Below are positions 42,051 to 53,991 of a stretch of DNA of 62,000 nucleotides, piece after piece; position 1 is the stretch's first letter, and the number at the start of each line of letters is the position of its first letter. A model generated the notes under the pieces. That model worked only from the letters and a program-made list of their open reading frames with translations, was not told the origin of the DNA and ran no database searches. The stretch lies in NCBI GenBank assembly GCA_037447655.1, contig JBBHKE010000060.1:109292-171291 (forward strand), given 5' to 3'. Source of the DNA: Zygnema cylindricum (lineage: Eukaryota > Streptophyta > Zygnematophyceae > Zygnematales > Zygnemataceae). A program made the position numbers and the translations under genes.

Positions 42051-42900
42051 TGATCTTACTATTTTTTGCATTCTTGCTTTTCAATTGTATCGTATTGTTA
42101 ATGGTGTAATATTCACTTCTAGTTATCATGTGCTTTTGGTTGAACGTTGGATCTCTACGTAAGTTGTTGCTGACATGGTTTTTCAAACTGTTCACTCCGT
42201 TTTTCTCCAAAAGTTTTTTTCTCCTAGTTTGTCCAGAACTGTTTTTCCAAACTATTTTTCATATCCTTTTTTCAGTCATTTTTTTCAATCCTTTGTATCA
42301 GACAGTTTTTTGTGTTTGTTTTTTTGTACCATTTTTCTTTCAAGACTGTTTTTCAGATTGTTTTTTCAGATTGTTTTTTAACTCTTTTATTTCACTCCGG
42401 TTCTACAGTTCTTTTTTTCAGTCCATTTTTTTAGACCGTTTTTTCCACCGTTTTTTCCAGCATTATTTTGGCTGTTTTTGCAGACCGGTTTTTTTAAACC
42501 GTTGTTTCCGACATTTCTTCTACCGTTTTTTCAATTTTTTTCCAACCATTTTTTCCATCCGTTTTTCAGTCTATTCTTTCAGACGGTTTTTTACAGTCCA
42601 CTTTTTCAGACCGTTTTAGACACTGTTTTTACAAACCGTTTTTCTAGCTGTTCTTTCAGTCTATTTTTAGACAGTTTTTTACGACCGTTTTTTTTTTTTA
42701 TTTCAGAAATTTTTTCAGACCATTTTCTAATCGTATTTTTCCTCCGTTTTTTTTTTATTGTTTCCTAGACCGATTTTTCTGATTGTTTTTCAAAGTTTAT
42801 TTAGACTTATTTTCCGTCCGTTTTTCAGACCAATTTTTCAAATTGTTTTTTCATTGTTTTTGCTCAATTTTTCACTGTTTTTTTCTACGTTTCTCTATGC
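42051..42900. repeat. T-rich degenerate tandem region
   Basis: Short variants of CCGTTTTTTCAGA and TTTTTCAGACTG recur for about 850 bp, giving a strongly T-rich strand. The long phenylalanine/serine-rich frames (for example at 42128) arise from this composition. It looks like an old short-period satellite. Confidence 0.65.
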
Positions 42901-43059
42901 TCCTGAATCTTAAGTTTTAGATTTTCTTTGTTGTAACAGAAAATAGGGATTTAGCCTATGTTATTTAGAAAATTTTTGCTCTTTATTAGCACTACTAGTA
43001 GGAGATAAATTACCCATCTTGTACAAACTTATAAGCACAACATTGTGGTACAAAAGAGT

Positions 43060-44412
43060 GTAGTACTGACCAATATATACATTAATAATCACTGTACTAA
43101 CACTAATTATACAGACCAACAACTCTACTAATAGTAATTATACAGACTAAAACCTACTAATAGTAATTATATAGACTAAAACCTGTACCACTATTAATTA
43201 TACATACTAAAAATTGTACCAATATAAATAATACCCACTAAAAATTGTGCGAATACTAACTATACATACTAATAACTGTACTAATAGTGATTAAACAGAC
43301 TATCAACTATTCATACATATTATACATACTAATAACTATACGGATACTAATCATTCATACTAATAACTGTACTAATACTCATTACACATACTAACAACTG
43401 AACTAATACGGATTAAACATACGGATTAAACATTCTAATAACTGTCCTTATATACTAATTTTACAGACTAATAACTGTGCTAAGACAAAATATAGAGACT
43501 AAAAACTGTGATAATACTAATTAAATTGTATTAATAATTGTACTAACACTAATAATAAAATAATAACTATACTTATACTAATGTCATAGAATAACAACTG
43601 TACCAATACTAATTATACAGACCCAACACTATACTAATACTGATTACACATACTAATAACTTTACTAACAGTCATTCCAAATACTAAAAACTGTACTGAT
43701 ATTCATTATACAGACTAACAACTTTATTAATACTAATTATACAAACCAAAAACTGAGTTAATACAAATTATATCGACTAATAACTGTACAAATACTGAAT
43801 AAATAAATATTGTCCTAAAACTAATTTTATGCATTACTAAACAATGTCCTAATACTAATTATACAATACTAGTAACTGCACTAACCAAAATTATATATAC
43901 TAATAACTGTACTCACAAATATTGTACAGACTTTTCACTGTACAAACACTAAATATACAAACTAATAACTATCCTAATATTAGTTGTACAAACTAATACC
44001 TGTGTTTATGCTAATCATAGTGACTAATACCTGTGTTAATACTAATTATACAGACTAATAGCTGTAATAATACTGATTATACATTAAAACTAATTATACA
44101 TACAAATAAACAAACCAATATCGATTATACAAACTACCAACTGTAAAACACAAATTATACATACTAAAAACTGTACTAATACTTATTAACAGACTAATGA
44201 CTATACTAATACTAATGTTATATACTAATACTAATGTTATAGAATAATAACTATACTAATACTAATTATACAAACTCATAACTGTACTCATACTGATCAT
44301 ACACAATAATAACTTTACTAATACTGATTATACGTACTAATAGCTGTACTAATACTGACCGTACTTATACTGATTATACGTCCTAATAGCTGGAAAAAAT
44401 CCTAATTATACA
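43060..44412 (+). repeat. AT-rich tandem array, about 31-bp unit
   Basis: Degenerate copies of a unit made of ACTAATAACTGTACTAATA and CTAATTATACAG fill about 1.35 kb. The unit length is near 31 bp, with many indels. No coding potential. At about 44412 the orientation switches. Confidence 0.8.
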
Positions 44413-44792
44413 CAAATAATTAGTATGAATATTTAGAATTAGTACAGTTATTATTCTGCATAATTAGTACAATTGTTAGTTTGCATATTAATATTAGTTA
44501 ACTTTGCATATTTAGTATTAGTACAAATCTGTATATTTAGTATTAAAACCCATTGTAGTCTGTATAATAAGGATTAGGACCATTATTAGTTTGTATTACA
44601 AGGATTAGTACAGTTATTCGTGATGTACAATTAGTATTAGGACAATTATTAGTAATGCATAATTAGTAATGGTACAACTATGAGAAAGTATAATCAGTAT
44701 TAGTACAGTTACAAGCAGATATAATTAGTATTAGTGCAATTATTAGTCTGTTTAATAAATATGAATAGAGTTGTGAGTCTATAAAATCAGTA
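44413..44792 (-). repeat. AT-rich array in inverted orientation
   Basis: The same unit continues as its reverse complement (TTAGTACAGTTATTAGTCTG). The turning point is the palindrome-like CTAATTATACACAAATAATTAG near 44402. After a TRIM insertion the array continues for about 18 bp (45085-45102). Confidence 0.78.
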
Positions 44793-45084
44793 TGGTATCA
44801 AACATGGTATCATAGCCAGCGGGATTGCGGATGGTTTAACCGGCTTTCCCGTGAGGGGGGGGTGTTGGATTGGCACGTGAAGCCGGTCCAATACAGGGTA
44901 AAATATGGTACATCCATATTCGAGCCATCCCGTAATAAATGGGTATGGACCCACCAGTCTCTACATCAAGCTGGTGGCACAGTGTTAGTGGGTTCGCAGC
45001 TAAAGTTAAAGGTCCCAAGTTCGAAACCTGGCCGGCACAATACGGTGTGGGACATGTCGAATCCGATTTCACGGAAATCTAACA
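44793..45084 (+). mobile_element. TRIM-like mini LTR element, copy 2
   Basis: A remnant LTR end (ATCAAACA) is followed by the primer site TGGTATCATAGC (44805-44816). A short spacer similar to copy 1 (CGGGATTGCGGATGGT), the tract GTGAGGGGGGGG and a complete 222-bp LTR (44863-45084, TGTTGGATTGG...TCTAACA) follow. The LTR contains a tRNA-like segment with GTGGCACAGTGTTAGTGGG and AAGTTCGAAACC. The left LTR is lost. It sits in the inverted AT-rich array. Confidence 0.73.
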
Positions 45085-45102
45085 GTTATTAGTCTGTATA
45101 GT

Positions 45103-45440
45103 GTTGAACATCATGGGCATTTAGAGTCGGCTGTGATCCACTCCCACTAGGAGTTACACTTGCACCAGCTGGGATATACGTCCCTAGAGGAGCAGGTGGA
45201 GCACTAGGGCTAATAAGAGCACTTGCAGGAGGAGTTGAGCCGTCAGTAGACATACCAACAGAAGCAAACCAAAAGAAAAATGCCTAGTAGACTAGATCTA
45301 TAGTGTAAGATATGTAACTCCAAATGAAAGAGGTCTTTCAACCATACAAACATGTACTACAAGCAAATCAAAGACAATCGAGCACAAAACACCTTAAATT
45401 GCACTCAGTGCTCTTATTTGCTTAACTCTTGTGTAGAATG
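45103..45440 (-). repeat. Copia B LTR, 3' part, with gag start frame
   Basis: On the minus strand it ends CATGATGTTCAACA and matches the end of the B LTRs. Its gag frame is open from ATG (about 45255) for about 50 residues: MSTDGSTPPASALI, PSAPPAPLGTYIPAG, SGSGSQPTLNAHDVQ. This shows that B LTRs encode the gag N-terminus. The LTR is cut at 45440 by copia E. Confidence 0.8.
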
Positions 45441-46415
45441 TGTTGAAAATGGAGGTATTTTGTAATATTTCTTATAGACTTACTGCAGCCCTCATACTTG
45501 TCGTAGTCACTGAGGACCTGTATAAAGCCATGGCTGCCTGCTGCAGCTAAAGGAGACAGGCAGAGGCAGATCATTCAGGGCAGTTTTTCTTTGCAAAATA
45601 TATTACTGCACTTTGTGAGAAGTGACCCAGTGACATCTGGATGATCACCGTACGAAACAGCCGTACGCCTTATCCAGTAAGACTTGAAGATTCGATACAT
45701 GTATATGGCGCGATAATAATTTAAAGTCGTACAGCGCCGGACATTTCATTTAACAAGTTACGGAACGATTTATGTATGGAAATATACCGCGTCGCACAAA
45801 ATCGGGACCGCACGAAAATTACAAATTAACATTTAATTTCGACGGACGAAATTAAAATGTCTAGATCGAACGACTCACAGTGAGGGCCGGAATACCGGAA
45901 TAGACATTTGGCGGTTTGCGGACAGATGTCGGCGGATGACACATGGCAACATATGGTTGGACAGCGGACATTACGGGAGGAGCAACTACGGCTACGGAAC
46001 TGACACGCGTCAGCGGACCGGCCATGCCGTACTATGGGCGTACAAGAAGTACAGCGGTACCTGTACCTTCTTGTACTTTACAGTAATATGATTGGTCTAG
46101 TACCTTAGAGATAGGTTTAGAGAGGTAGCTTAGGACTTAGAATATTTTTCGGTTTTTTCAGCCTCTCTCCCAGAGAGCACCTGTATTTATGGACCAACTT
46201 TGGTCAACCATAACTTAATGTTAAGGTGAGCAAATTCAGTGATTCTTTTTGCTGCGGACTCAGGGGAGTCCAGGCTACACAGGGGTGTACTTGGTTAGAG
46301 ATTTTGCGTCCCAGGGTGGGACTTATTCATTCTCAAAGTCAAAAGTGCATATACTATCCTAGAGGCTTCACATAAGCTGGACATTCTGTGTACCAATGGA
46401 GGTCACAGAATTACA
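45441..46415 (+). repeat. 5' LTR of copia E
   Basis: It is 975 bp, TGTTGAAAATGGAGG to CACAGAATTACA. It includes the GTAC hairpin at 46040-46076 (GTACAAGAA/TTCTTGTAC plus GTACAG/CTGTAC), ATTGG at about 46091, a TATA-like TATTTAT at 46183-46189, leader hairpins at 46229-46253 and 46256-46271, and the gag ATG at 46396. Confidence 0.9.
46229..46271 (+). promoter_or_regulatory. Leader with two small hairpins
   Basis: AGCAAA pairs with TTTGCT (46229-46253), and GGACT pairs with AGTCC around a CAGGGG loop (46256-46271). This block, just after the expected transcription start, is the best conserved part of the A, C, D and E LTRs. Confidence 0.55.
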
Positions 46416-47500
46416 GGTTCTGGGCCCACCCCTTAGGGTGCCCATTTTTAATGGAACAGGGTTCATTTATTGGGAAACCATGATAAAGGGTGCACTAGTT
46501 GAAAAACGGCTATGGGGCATTGTGAGTGGCCGTGTGCGTCGGCCATCCACAAATTTGGCAGTTCCACCAGGGTTTGGAGGATCTCAGTTCACAAGGGATC
46601 TGCGGGGGCAGAGGTGGAAGAGGATGTTGGAGAGAGCATCGTGTCGTACATAGGGAAGGAGAAGGGGAAGGAAAAACTTACACCGATGCCTACTGGATCG
46701 GTTTTGGCAGCAGGTGTTCAGAAAACCGAGGCTAATGATAGTGAAATCTGGGATTTTAACAATACCGTGGCGACTCATTTTATTCTTGGGCGTCTCACCC
46801 AGGCAGTGGCTACACCTCATCTTCATGTGGACAGGGCGGACGAGTTGTGGGAGGCACTTGTCAACATTTACAAGAGTGGTACAATTCAGCAGCAGAAGCT
46901 GGCAGATCAGAAGGTACAGGCTTATGGGTACAAAGGGGGAAAAATGTTAGATTTTTGTAATGACTTGGCCGGGTTATTTATGGAGTTAGAGAGTGCAGGG
47001 AAAAGGGAGACTGAGAAAGAGAAGGTGAATACTTTGTTGATGAAACTCCCAGATGATTATGAAAACATTGTTAACAGGGTTCAGGACTTGCCAGATCATC
47101 GATGGATCTGGAAATCCGTTCGGGAAAACACAATTGAGATTCGTAGAGGAGGAAAGAGTGTTCAGGCATTGGCTGCTGGAAATAATTAGGGAGACAAGGA
47201 TTCCAAGAAACCTTATGGAAACTTTGGTGGAGGGGGAAGAGGAAATCAATCGGAAGGGTCTGGATCGAGGCCTCCGAAGGGGCTTTGTCACTTTTGTAAG
47301 AAGCCGGGACATTACATGGCGGAGTGTACTAAACTGTCAGAGTTGAGATTGAAGGAGGAACAAGTCCGAAAACCAGCCGCAAAGAAAAAGAAGGCATTCG
47401 TGGCAACACAAGTCATCGGAGAGGACTCCGATGAGGACGATGGAGAACTTCTCCTCAACGAGGAGCTGGAGGTGAAAGGTGAGCCGGAGATTCCAAAGAG
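46396..47500 (+). pseudogene. gag: Copia E gag
   Basis: It starts MEVTELQVLGPPLRVPIFNG inside the LTR. A one-base frameshift near 46600 moves the rest to the next frame (KLTPMPTGSVLAAGVQKTEA, ELWEALVNIYKSGTIQQQKL, GGKMLDFCNDLAGLFMELES). TAG at 47187-47189 precedes the glycine-rich segment and the complete zinc knuckle CHFCKKPGHYMAEC. Acidic SDEDDGELLLNEELE follows before protease. Confidence 0.9.
46416..46430 (+). promoter_or_regulatory. Half-tRNA primer-binding site, copia E
   Basis: GGTTCTGGGCCCACC directly follows the LTR, one base different from the A1 site. It encodes VLGPP of gag. Confidence 0.82.
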
Positions 47501-49090
47501 GCAAAAGTGTGCTTTCGGTGGAGTAAGAGAAGCTCTTAAAGAAGGATGGATTATTGATTCAGGAGCCTCTATGCATATGTGTAGAGAAAAACCATTGTTT
47601 ACCAAAATGAGAAAGATCCCTACTGTAGAGATAGAGTATGGGGATAGGAGAATAGTCACCACCAATTTAGTGGGATCTGTGGATCTGAGAGTCTTGGTTG
47701 ATGGAAAGGCATCAATAGTCACTTTCTCTGATGTTCTTTTTATCCCAGAGTTGAACAAGAATCTTATCTCTACGTCGGTCTTAGATGATAAGGGTATTGA
47801 GATTAGTACTAAGAAATGAGTCTTTGTTGCTAGGTATGAGAATGAAGTGTATTTCACAGCAGAAAAGGGTAGCCAAGGAATGTTTAGGCTGAATTTGAGT
47901 AATGGAAAGACGGGAGTTTATTATGATGGTGTAAGTGATTTGATGATGTGGCATAAAAGGTTGGGACATGTGCATCTAGATAGATTAAAAGATATGAAGA
48001 AAATGGGTGTAGTTGAGGGCATACATTTTGGAGATGATGAGACTTTGGATGATTGTAGTGGGTGTGCTCAAGGAAAAGCTCACAGGTTGCCTTTTCCAAA
48101 AGCCGCATCATATAAGGGTGAAAAGGTTTTAGATTTGGTTCACACTGACATATGGGGACCGGCTAAAGTGCCATCAGTTGGAGGGAAAAGATTTATGCGT
48201 ACTATCACTGATGATTGGTCTAGATACTCTAGAGTATATTTCTTGAAAAACAAATCTGAGGCCTCGGCTTAGTTTAAGGAATATAAATCATAGAGTGAAA
48301 AGTTTCATGAGACACCTATAAAGAGAGTAAGAAGTGATAATGGGGGGGAATTCACTTCTAATGAGTTTGAGGATTACTTGAAAAAGGAAGGGGTTCAACA
48401 CCAAAAGACTGTCCCAAAGAACTCGGAACAAAATGGTGTAGCCGAGAGACTTAATCGGACATTAAGTGATAGTGCTCGGAGTATGTTGACGGATAAAAAG
48501 ATAAGGAAAACTTTTTGGGCAGAAGCTATGAATTGTGCCAATTATCTCAAAAATAGAGTCCTTACCTCAGCTGTAAAAGGTCAAACACCTTATGAAAGAT
48601 GGACCGGGAGAAAACCTAACATATCACACTTAAAGGTGTTTGGAAGTCAAGTGTTTAGTTTAAACACAAAAAAATTTGATTGGAAGTTAGATGCTAGAGG
48701 AAAGCCGGGATACTTACTTGGGTATGATGAGAACGTAAAAGGGTATAGAGTTTATGATCTCGGTAGAGAAGACATAATTCTAGTAAAACACTTGGTAGTT
48801 ATGGATGAAGGAAAATCCATAGATCCCATTAAGTATACTAAACCGGTTAGAATTAGAATTGAATCCGAAAGTGAGTTAGATGCAGATTCTACTAACCGAA
48901 CTCCGGTTCAGCCTAACCGTGCAGAGGAAGAGAAAAATCTGACCGAGAGTGACCCGCTTTTGGAGTCACACCTTTCGATTCAAACCGAGGAAGAAAACGA
49001 GGAAATACGGGAAATGGACGATGAACGACCGGAGAAGGACTCCACGGATAGGGGAGAAGGTGAAGTTGTTCGGAGGAACCCGAGATTACC
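47501..49090 (+). pseudogene. Copia E protease and integrase
   Basis: Protease WIIDSGASMHMCREK keeps the DSGA site. Integrase keeps HKRLGHVHLDRL, CSGCAQGKAH, TDDWSRYSRVYF, RSDNGGEFTSNEF and EQNGVAERLNRT. A C-terminal linker rich in glutamate follows (EEENEEIREMDDERPEKD). In-frame stops occur at 47817-47819 (TGA), 48270-48272 (TAG) and about 48292 (TAG for tryptophan). Confidence 0.92.
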
Positions 49091-50751
49091 CTCGATTCCC
49101 GCGTCAGAATTTGAAGGAGGAAGAAGAAGCAGCAAGAGACTTCAAGAGAGACAAGTGAACAACAAGGTAACTAAGCTATCACATTTGAGCGAACCCCAAA
49201 CTTACTCAGAAGCAGTTAATAGTCCAGAAGGTGGTAGATGGGTGACAGCTATTAATGATGAGATGGCTTCCATTATGGAAGCAAACACTTGGGAGTTGGT
49301 GGATTGTCCTCCGGATAGAAAACCAATAGGGTGCAAGTGGATGTTTAAGTTGAAGCTCAATCCAGATAACACTATCGAGCGATACAAAGCCAGATTAGTG
49401 GCAAAGGGATTCACACAAAAGGAAGGAATCGATTATGAGAAGACTTTTGCTCCAGTTGTTAGATTCCCCTCCGTCCGGATCCTACTTAGTCTCACGGCAG
49501 CGGAAGACATGGAAGTGCACCAGATGGATATCAAAACCGCTTTCTTACACGGAGAATTGGAAGAAGAGATCTTCATGTGACAACCGGAAGGATTTGTGGA
49601 GAAAGGAGAAGAAAGCAAGGTGTGCAGATTAATAAAGTCTTTCTATGGACTAAAGCAAGCTCCACGCCAATGGAACAAAAAGTTGGACGAGCTTTTGACA
49701 AGTTTGGGATATATTCGAATTAGTTCGGATCATTCCATTTACTTATTTGAGGATGAGGAAGGTATAATTTTCATTGCCATATATGTTGATGATTTGCCTG
49801 TTTTGAGTAAATCAATGGTGAAAATTAAGAGATTGAAAAAGGATCTAAAAAGTAGATTTGAAATGAAAGATTTGGGGGAGGCAAAGTACATATTGGGAAT
49901 ACACATGGAGAGGGATAGAGCAAAAAAGATAATTAGACTAACCCAAAAAGAAGCAATTGGGAATATGCTTGAAAAATTTCAAATGGATAAAGCAAATAGT
50001 TGTACGACACCAATGGACTTGAAAAAGGGAAGTGAGGGGAGCTCAGAAGAGGGAATCCTGATCTTAGATAATGATTTAGGACCTGAGGAAAGTAAGTTCA
50101 TGCAAACTATTCCGTACAGACAGGTTGTCGGTAGTTTGATCTATTTTATGAATTGCACTCGTCTTGATAAAGCAGCAGCTGTGGGAGTATTAAGTAGGAG
50201 TTTGAATGATCCTAAGAAGAAAGATTGGGAAGCGACCAAAAGGGTCATGCGGTATTAGGTAGGAACAAGAGATTTGTGGTTGCATCTGGCTGGGGATAAC
50301 ACTGACATCACTACTTGGAGTGATGCCAGTTATGGGGATGCTCCGATGAGGAGGTGTACTTCTGGATATATGTTGTATGTTGGGAATGGGGCTTGTTGTT
50401 GGAGCAGTAAGTAGCAAAAGGTGATTGCTCAGTCCACCATGGAGGCTGAGTATATGGCCTCTTGTTCTGCTGTGAATGAATTAATGTAGGTGAAATCTTT
50501 GCTTCAAGAATTGGGATATATGAAAAGCGAAGTGCAAAAAGTATTTTGTGACAATCAAGCTGCGATTGCAATTGCAGCAAACCCTACGAATCACTTTAAA
50601 GCAAAGCATATGGATATTCGTTTGAGCTTTGTTAGAGAGAAGGTTGAGGATAAAATAATTAGTTTGGAATATAAACCTGATGGAGAGATGGTAGCAGATA
50701 TGATGACTAAACCGGTCTTTTCCCCTAAATTGATATTATGTAGGGAGAAGT
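49091..50751 (+). pseudogene. Copia E reverse transcriptase and RNase H
   Basis: RT blocks are AINDEMASIMEANTWELV, CKWMFKLKLNPDN, RYKARLVAKGFTQKEG, MDIKTAFLHGELEEE and FIAIYVDDLPVLSK. RNase H blocks are TWSDASYGDAPMRRC, STMEAEYMASC and DNQAAIAIAANP. Stops lie at 49578-49580 (CGA to TGA), 50256-50258, about 50410 (CAG to TAG) and about 50488 (TGG to TAG). The segment ends before AAATAAAGGGAG, the polypurine tract. Confidence 0.92.
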
Positions 50752-50790
50752 GAGGACTGAAGCAAAAGATAGACTAGAAAATAAAGGGAG

Positions 50791-51766
50791 TGTTGAAAAT
50801 AAAGGTATTTAGTAGTCTTTCTTATGGACTTACTGCAACCCTCATACTTGTCGTAGTCACTGAGGACCTGGATAAAGCCATGGCTGCCTGCTGCAGCTAA
50901 AGGAGACAGGCAGAGAGAGATCATTCAGGGCAGTTTTTTCTTTGCAAAATATATTACTGCGCCTTGTGAGAATTGACCCAGTGAACTCTGGATGTTCACC
51001 GTACGAAACAGCCGTACGCCTTATCCAGTAAGCCTTGAAGATTCGATACATCTATATAGCGCGATAATTATTTAAAGTCGTACAGCGCCGGACATTTCAT
51101 TTAACAAGTTACGAAACGATTTATGCATGGAAACATACCGCGTCGCACGAAATCGAGACCGCACGAAAATTACGAATTAACATATAACTTCGACGGACGA
51201 AATTAAAATGTCTAGATCGAACAACTCACAGTGGGGGCCGAAATACCGGAATAGACATTTGGCGGTTTGCGGAGCAGATGTCGGCGGATGACACGTGGCA
51301 ACATATGGTTGGGCAGCGGACATTACGGGAGGAGCAACTACGGCTCCGAAACTGACATGCGTCAGCGTACCAACCATGCCGTACTATGGCCGTACAAGAA
51401 GTACAACGGTACCTGTAACTTCTTGTACATTACAGTAATATGATTGGTCTAGTACCTTAGAGATAGGTTTAGAGAGGTAGCTTAGGACTTAGAATATTTT
51501 TCGGTTTTTTAGCCTCTCTCCCTAAGAGCACCTGTATTTATGGACCAACTTAATTCAGCCATAACTTAATGCTCAGGTGAGCAAATTAAGTGATTCTTTT
51601 TGCTGCGGACTCAGGGGAGTCCAGGCTACACAAGGGTGTAGTTGGTCAGAGATTTTGCGTCCCAGGGTAGGACTTATTCATTATCAAAGTTAAAAGTGCA
51701 TATACTATCGTAAAAGCTTCACATAAGCTGGACATTTTGTGTACCAATAGAGGTCACAGAATTACA
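50791..51766 (+). repeat. 3' LTR of copia E
   Basis: It is 976 bp and matches the 5' LTR with scattered differences. The gag start ATG is ATA here (ACCAATAGAGGTCACAG), harmless in a 3' LTR. The hairpin is kept near 51392-51428. The second arm of the polypurine-tract hairpin seen in other families is degraded in this family. Confidence 0.9.
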
Positions 51767-53270
51767 TAGACCTCCTACTGAGCACATCACCATAGGCAGC
51801 ATTGCTCTAAGTATTAATGTTAACATTGTCCCCTCCCAAAGTAAGCCAAAGATTTCTAGTCCTAACTAGATACCTTAACACTTTTTTTGCAGCCTCGTAG
51901 TCTCTCTTTCGTGGATTTTGCAGACTTCTGTTCAATACACTGACAGCTGTTGCTATATCGACCCAGTGCAACTCTTGAAGTAAATTAGACTTCCTACTAC
52001 TTGTCTGTAGGGTACTTGGGACATAAATGTTTGCTCTTGTGCACTGAGTTCCTCATCTATTGTGATTCCAAACTCATGATCTATTCAGTCAAGTTTTTGC
52101 TTATACACCCTAGAAGTTGCACAACCTTTGGCATCAACCAAGCCAAATTTATCCAACATGTTTCCTATCGCTTCTTTTTCAGTTAGCCTTATTATTTTCT
52201 TTTCTCTATCTCTTTTAACTTGTATTCCAATGATATATTTTGCCTCACCCAAATCGTTCATTTCAAATTGTGAATTAAGAGCGTGTTTTACTTTAGCAAT
52301 ATCTTTTTATTCCTACTAATTAGCAACAAATCATCAACATACACAGCAATGAATATCACCTCATCAGGATTATCACCACACATCACATATAATGAATGAT
52401 CTGAGCTAATTTTAGTAAATCCTAATCGTGTTAAGGACTCATCTAACTTTCGGTTCCATTGCCTAGAGGTCTGTTTTAGGCCATACAAAGATTTTAAAAG
52501 TCTGCACACAAGATTTTCTTTTCGTGCTTCCTCATAACCCTCAAGCTGCTTCATATAAGTGACCTCATCTAAATCACCATGCAAAAAGGCAGTTTTTACA
52601 TCCATTTTATGGATGTCAAAATTCTCTATGGCAACTAATGTAATTAAGATGTGGACGGATGGAAATCTTACAAACGGTGAAAAATTTTCTTCATAAACTA
52701 TCCTCTCTTTTTGATTGTATTTCTTAGCAACCAAACAAGCCTTATACCTATCGATGGTATTATCTCGGATTAATTTTAATTTAATCACCCATTTCTTTCA
52801 CATAGTCTTTCATCTTGGAGGAACTTCCACCAGATCCCATATTTGGGCCTCCATGATGGACATCATTTCTTCATTGACTGCTTCGACCCGGTGTTGCCTT
52901 TCATTACTCGAAAAAACTTCCGTCAACGTTAAAGGTTCTTTTGTGTGTGCTGAGTGAACAAAGGCTGCATTTTATCCTTTGAGTCGTGCACTTCGCCTAA
53001 CTCCACCTGGAAATTCTGTTGCTGGTAACGATGGTTGGGTCCTCCTCTTCGATACATGTGATTCTTCTTGTGATTCAGTTTAGGCTTGACGTAGAGGAGA
53101 GTTTGCAACTTTTCCGCGCATAACACTTCATGGTTCCGTTAAAGAAGATATTTGCAAGTCACTTTGAGTTGATGTAGATACATTTTTTGTATTTTTTTTG
53201 AAAAACATAGGATTTTCCTCTAAAAAGATATAATCAACACTTCTATCTTTCTTTTCATTTGTACGCTTAC
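51767..53270 (-). pseudogene. Copia B RT and RNase H fragment
   Basis: On the minus strand the frame 52288-52788 has RYKACLVAKKYNQKER, MDVKTAFLHGDLDEV and FIAVYVDDLLLISRNK. Toward lower coordinates RNase H starts (SQVPYRQVVGSLIYF) and is cut at 51767 by copia E. Toward higher coordinates are the linker and integrase end (RSVDYIFLEENPMFFKKN, about 53130-53250). Family B is recognised by similarity to 55833-57650. It probably formed one element with the B LTR piece at 45103. Confidence 0.88.
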
Positions 53271-53274
53271 TAAC

Positions 53275-53991
53275 TATTGAAAAGTAAGCTTTAGTAAGTC
53301 TTAGAAATTTGAGTCTAAGACTTAGAATATTTTTGGAATACCAACTATTCAACATTGACCAAATTAAGTGTTGATTTTTTTTGTAGTATCTACATGAATT
53401 GATATCTTTAAGTTAATTAGTGTGTAGGGCCGCCAACGAATGTAGACGTGATAAGAATCACCAGGATTTTTAAGGAATAGATATTGTTTGTGGACAATTC
53501 TGGTCCAAACACTTAGATTTTTGTCAGTAGGGTGTTTGGTGAACCATGTACATACGTTTTAGATGTTTTTTAGATCTTTTAGAGGTTTTCTAGATCTTTT
53601 GAGTATTTAGTTCAATAAATATTTTGAGTATTTAATTCAATTACGATTGATAAATTCAATACAGAATGTACATTCAACATAAGAATTAAGGATATGAGAG
53701 CACTGAGTGCAGTTTTACGTGTTTTATGCTCTATTGTCTCTAATTTGCTTGTAGTACATGTTTGTTTGGTTGAAATACCTCTTTCGTTTGGAGTTACATA
53801 TCTTACACTATAGATCTAGTCTTCTAGGCATTTCTCTTTGGATTTGCTTTCGCTAACATGTCTGATAATTGCTCAGCTCTTATTGCAAGTGCTCTTATTA
53901 GCCATAGTGCTCCACCAGCTCCTGCTGGTGCAAGTGTGCCTCTTAGTGGGAGTGGATCACATCCGAGTCTTAATGCCCATGACCTGCAATA
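53275..53991 (+). repeat. 5' LTR of copia B
   Basis: This 717-bp repeat runs TATTGAAAAGTAAGC to GACCTGCAATA; both ends carry TA where TG and CA are expected. From ATG 53858 it encodes about 44 gag residues up to a TAG that spans the LTR border. Confidence 0.85.

Larger units (their letters stand above)
45441..51766 (+). mobile_element. Ty1/copia element E, both LTRs present
   Basis: LTRs at 45441-46415 and 50791-51766 enclose primer site, gag, protease, integrase, RT, RNase H and polypurine tract on the plus strand. One gag frameshift (near 46600) and about nine in-frame stops make it dead; the rest of pol stays in one frame. No 5-bp duplication is visible (GAATG left, TAGAC right). Copia B pieces of minus orientation lie on both sides, but not contiguously, so the insertion site has lost sequence or been rearranged. 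Confidence 0.92.

Noticed and set aside
42128-42768. Phenylalanine-rich frames of 163 and 96 residues
   Set aside because: They are produced by T-rich low-complexity DNA.
44793-45084. tRNA-derived SINE
   Set aside because: The primer site, G-rich polypurine tract and TGTTGG...CAACA ends on both sides of copy 1 fit a mini LTR element better; no poly-A tail is seen.
45436-51771. Target site duplication for copia E
   Set aside because: GAATG and TAGAC do not match, and shifting the limits by a few bases does not help.
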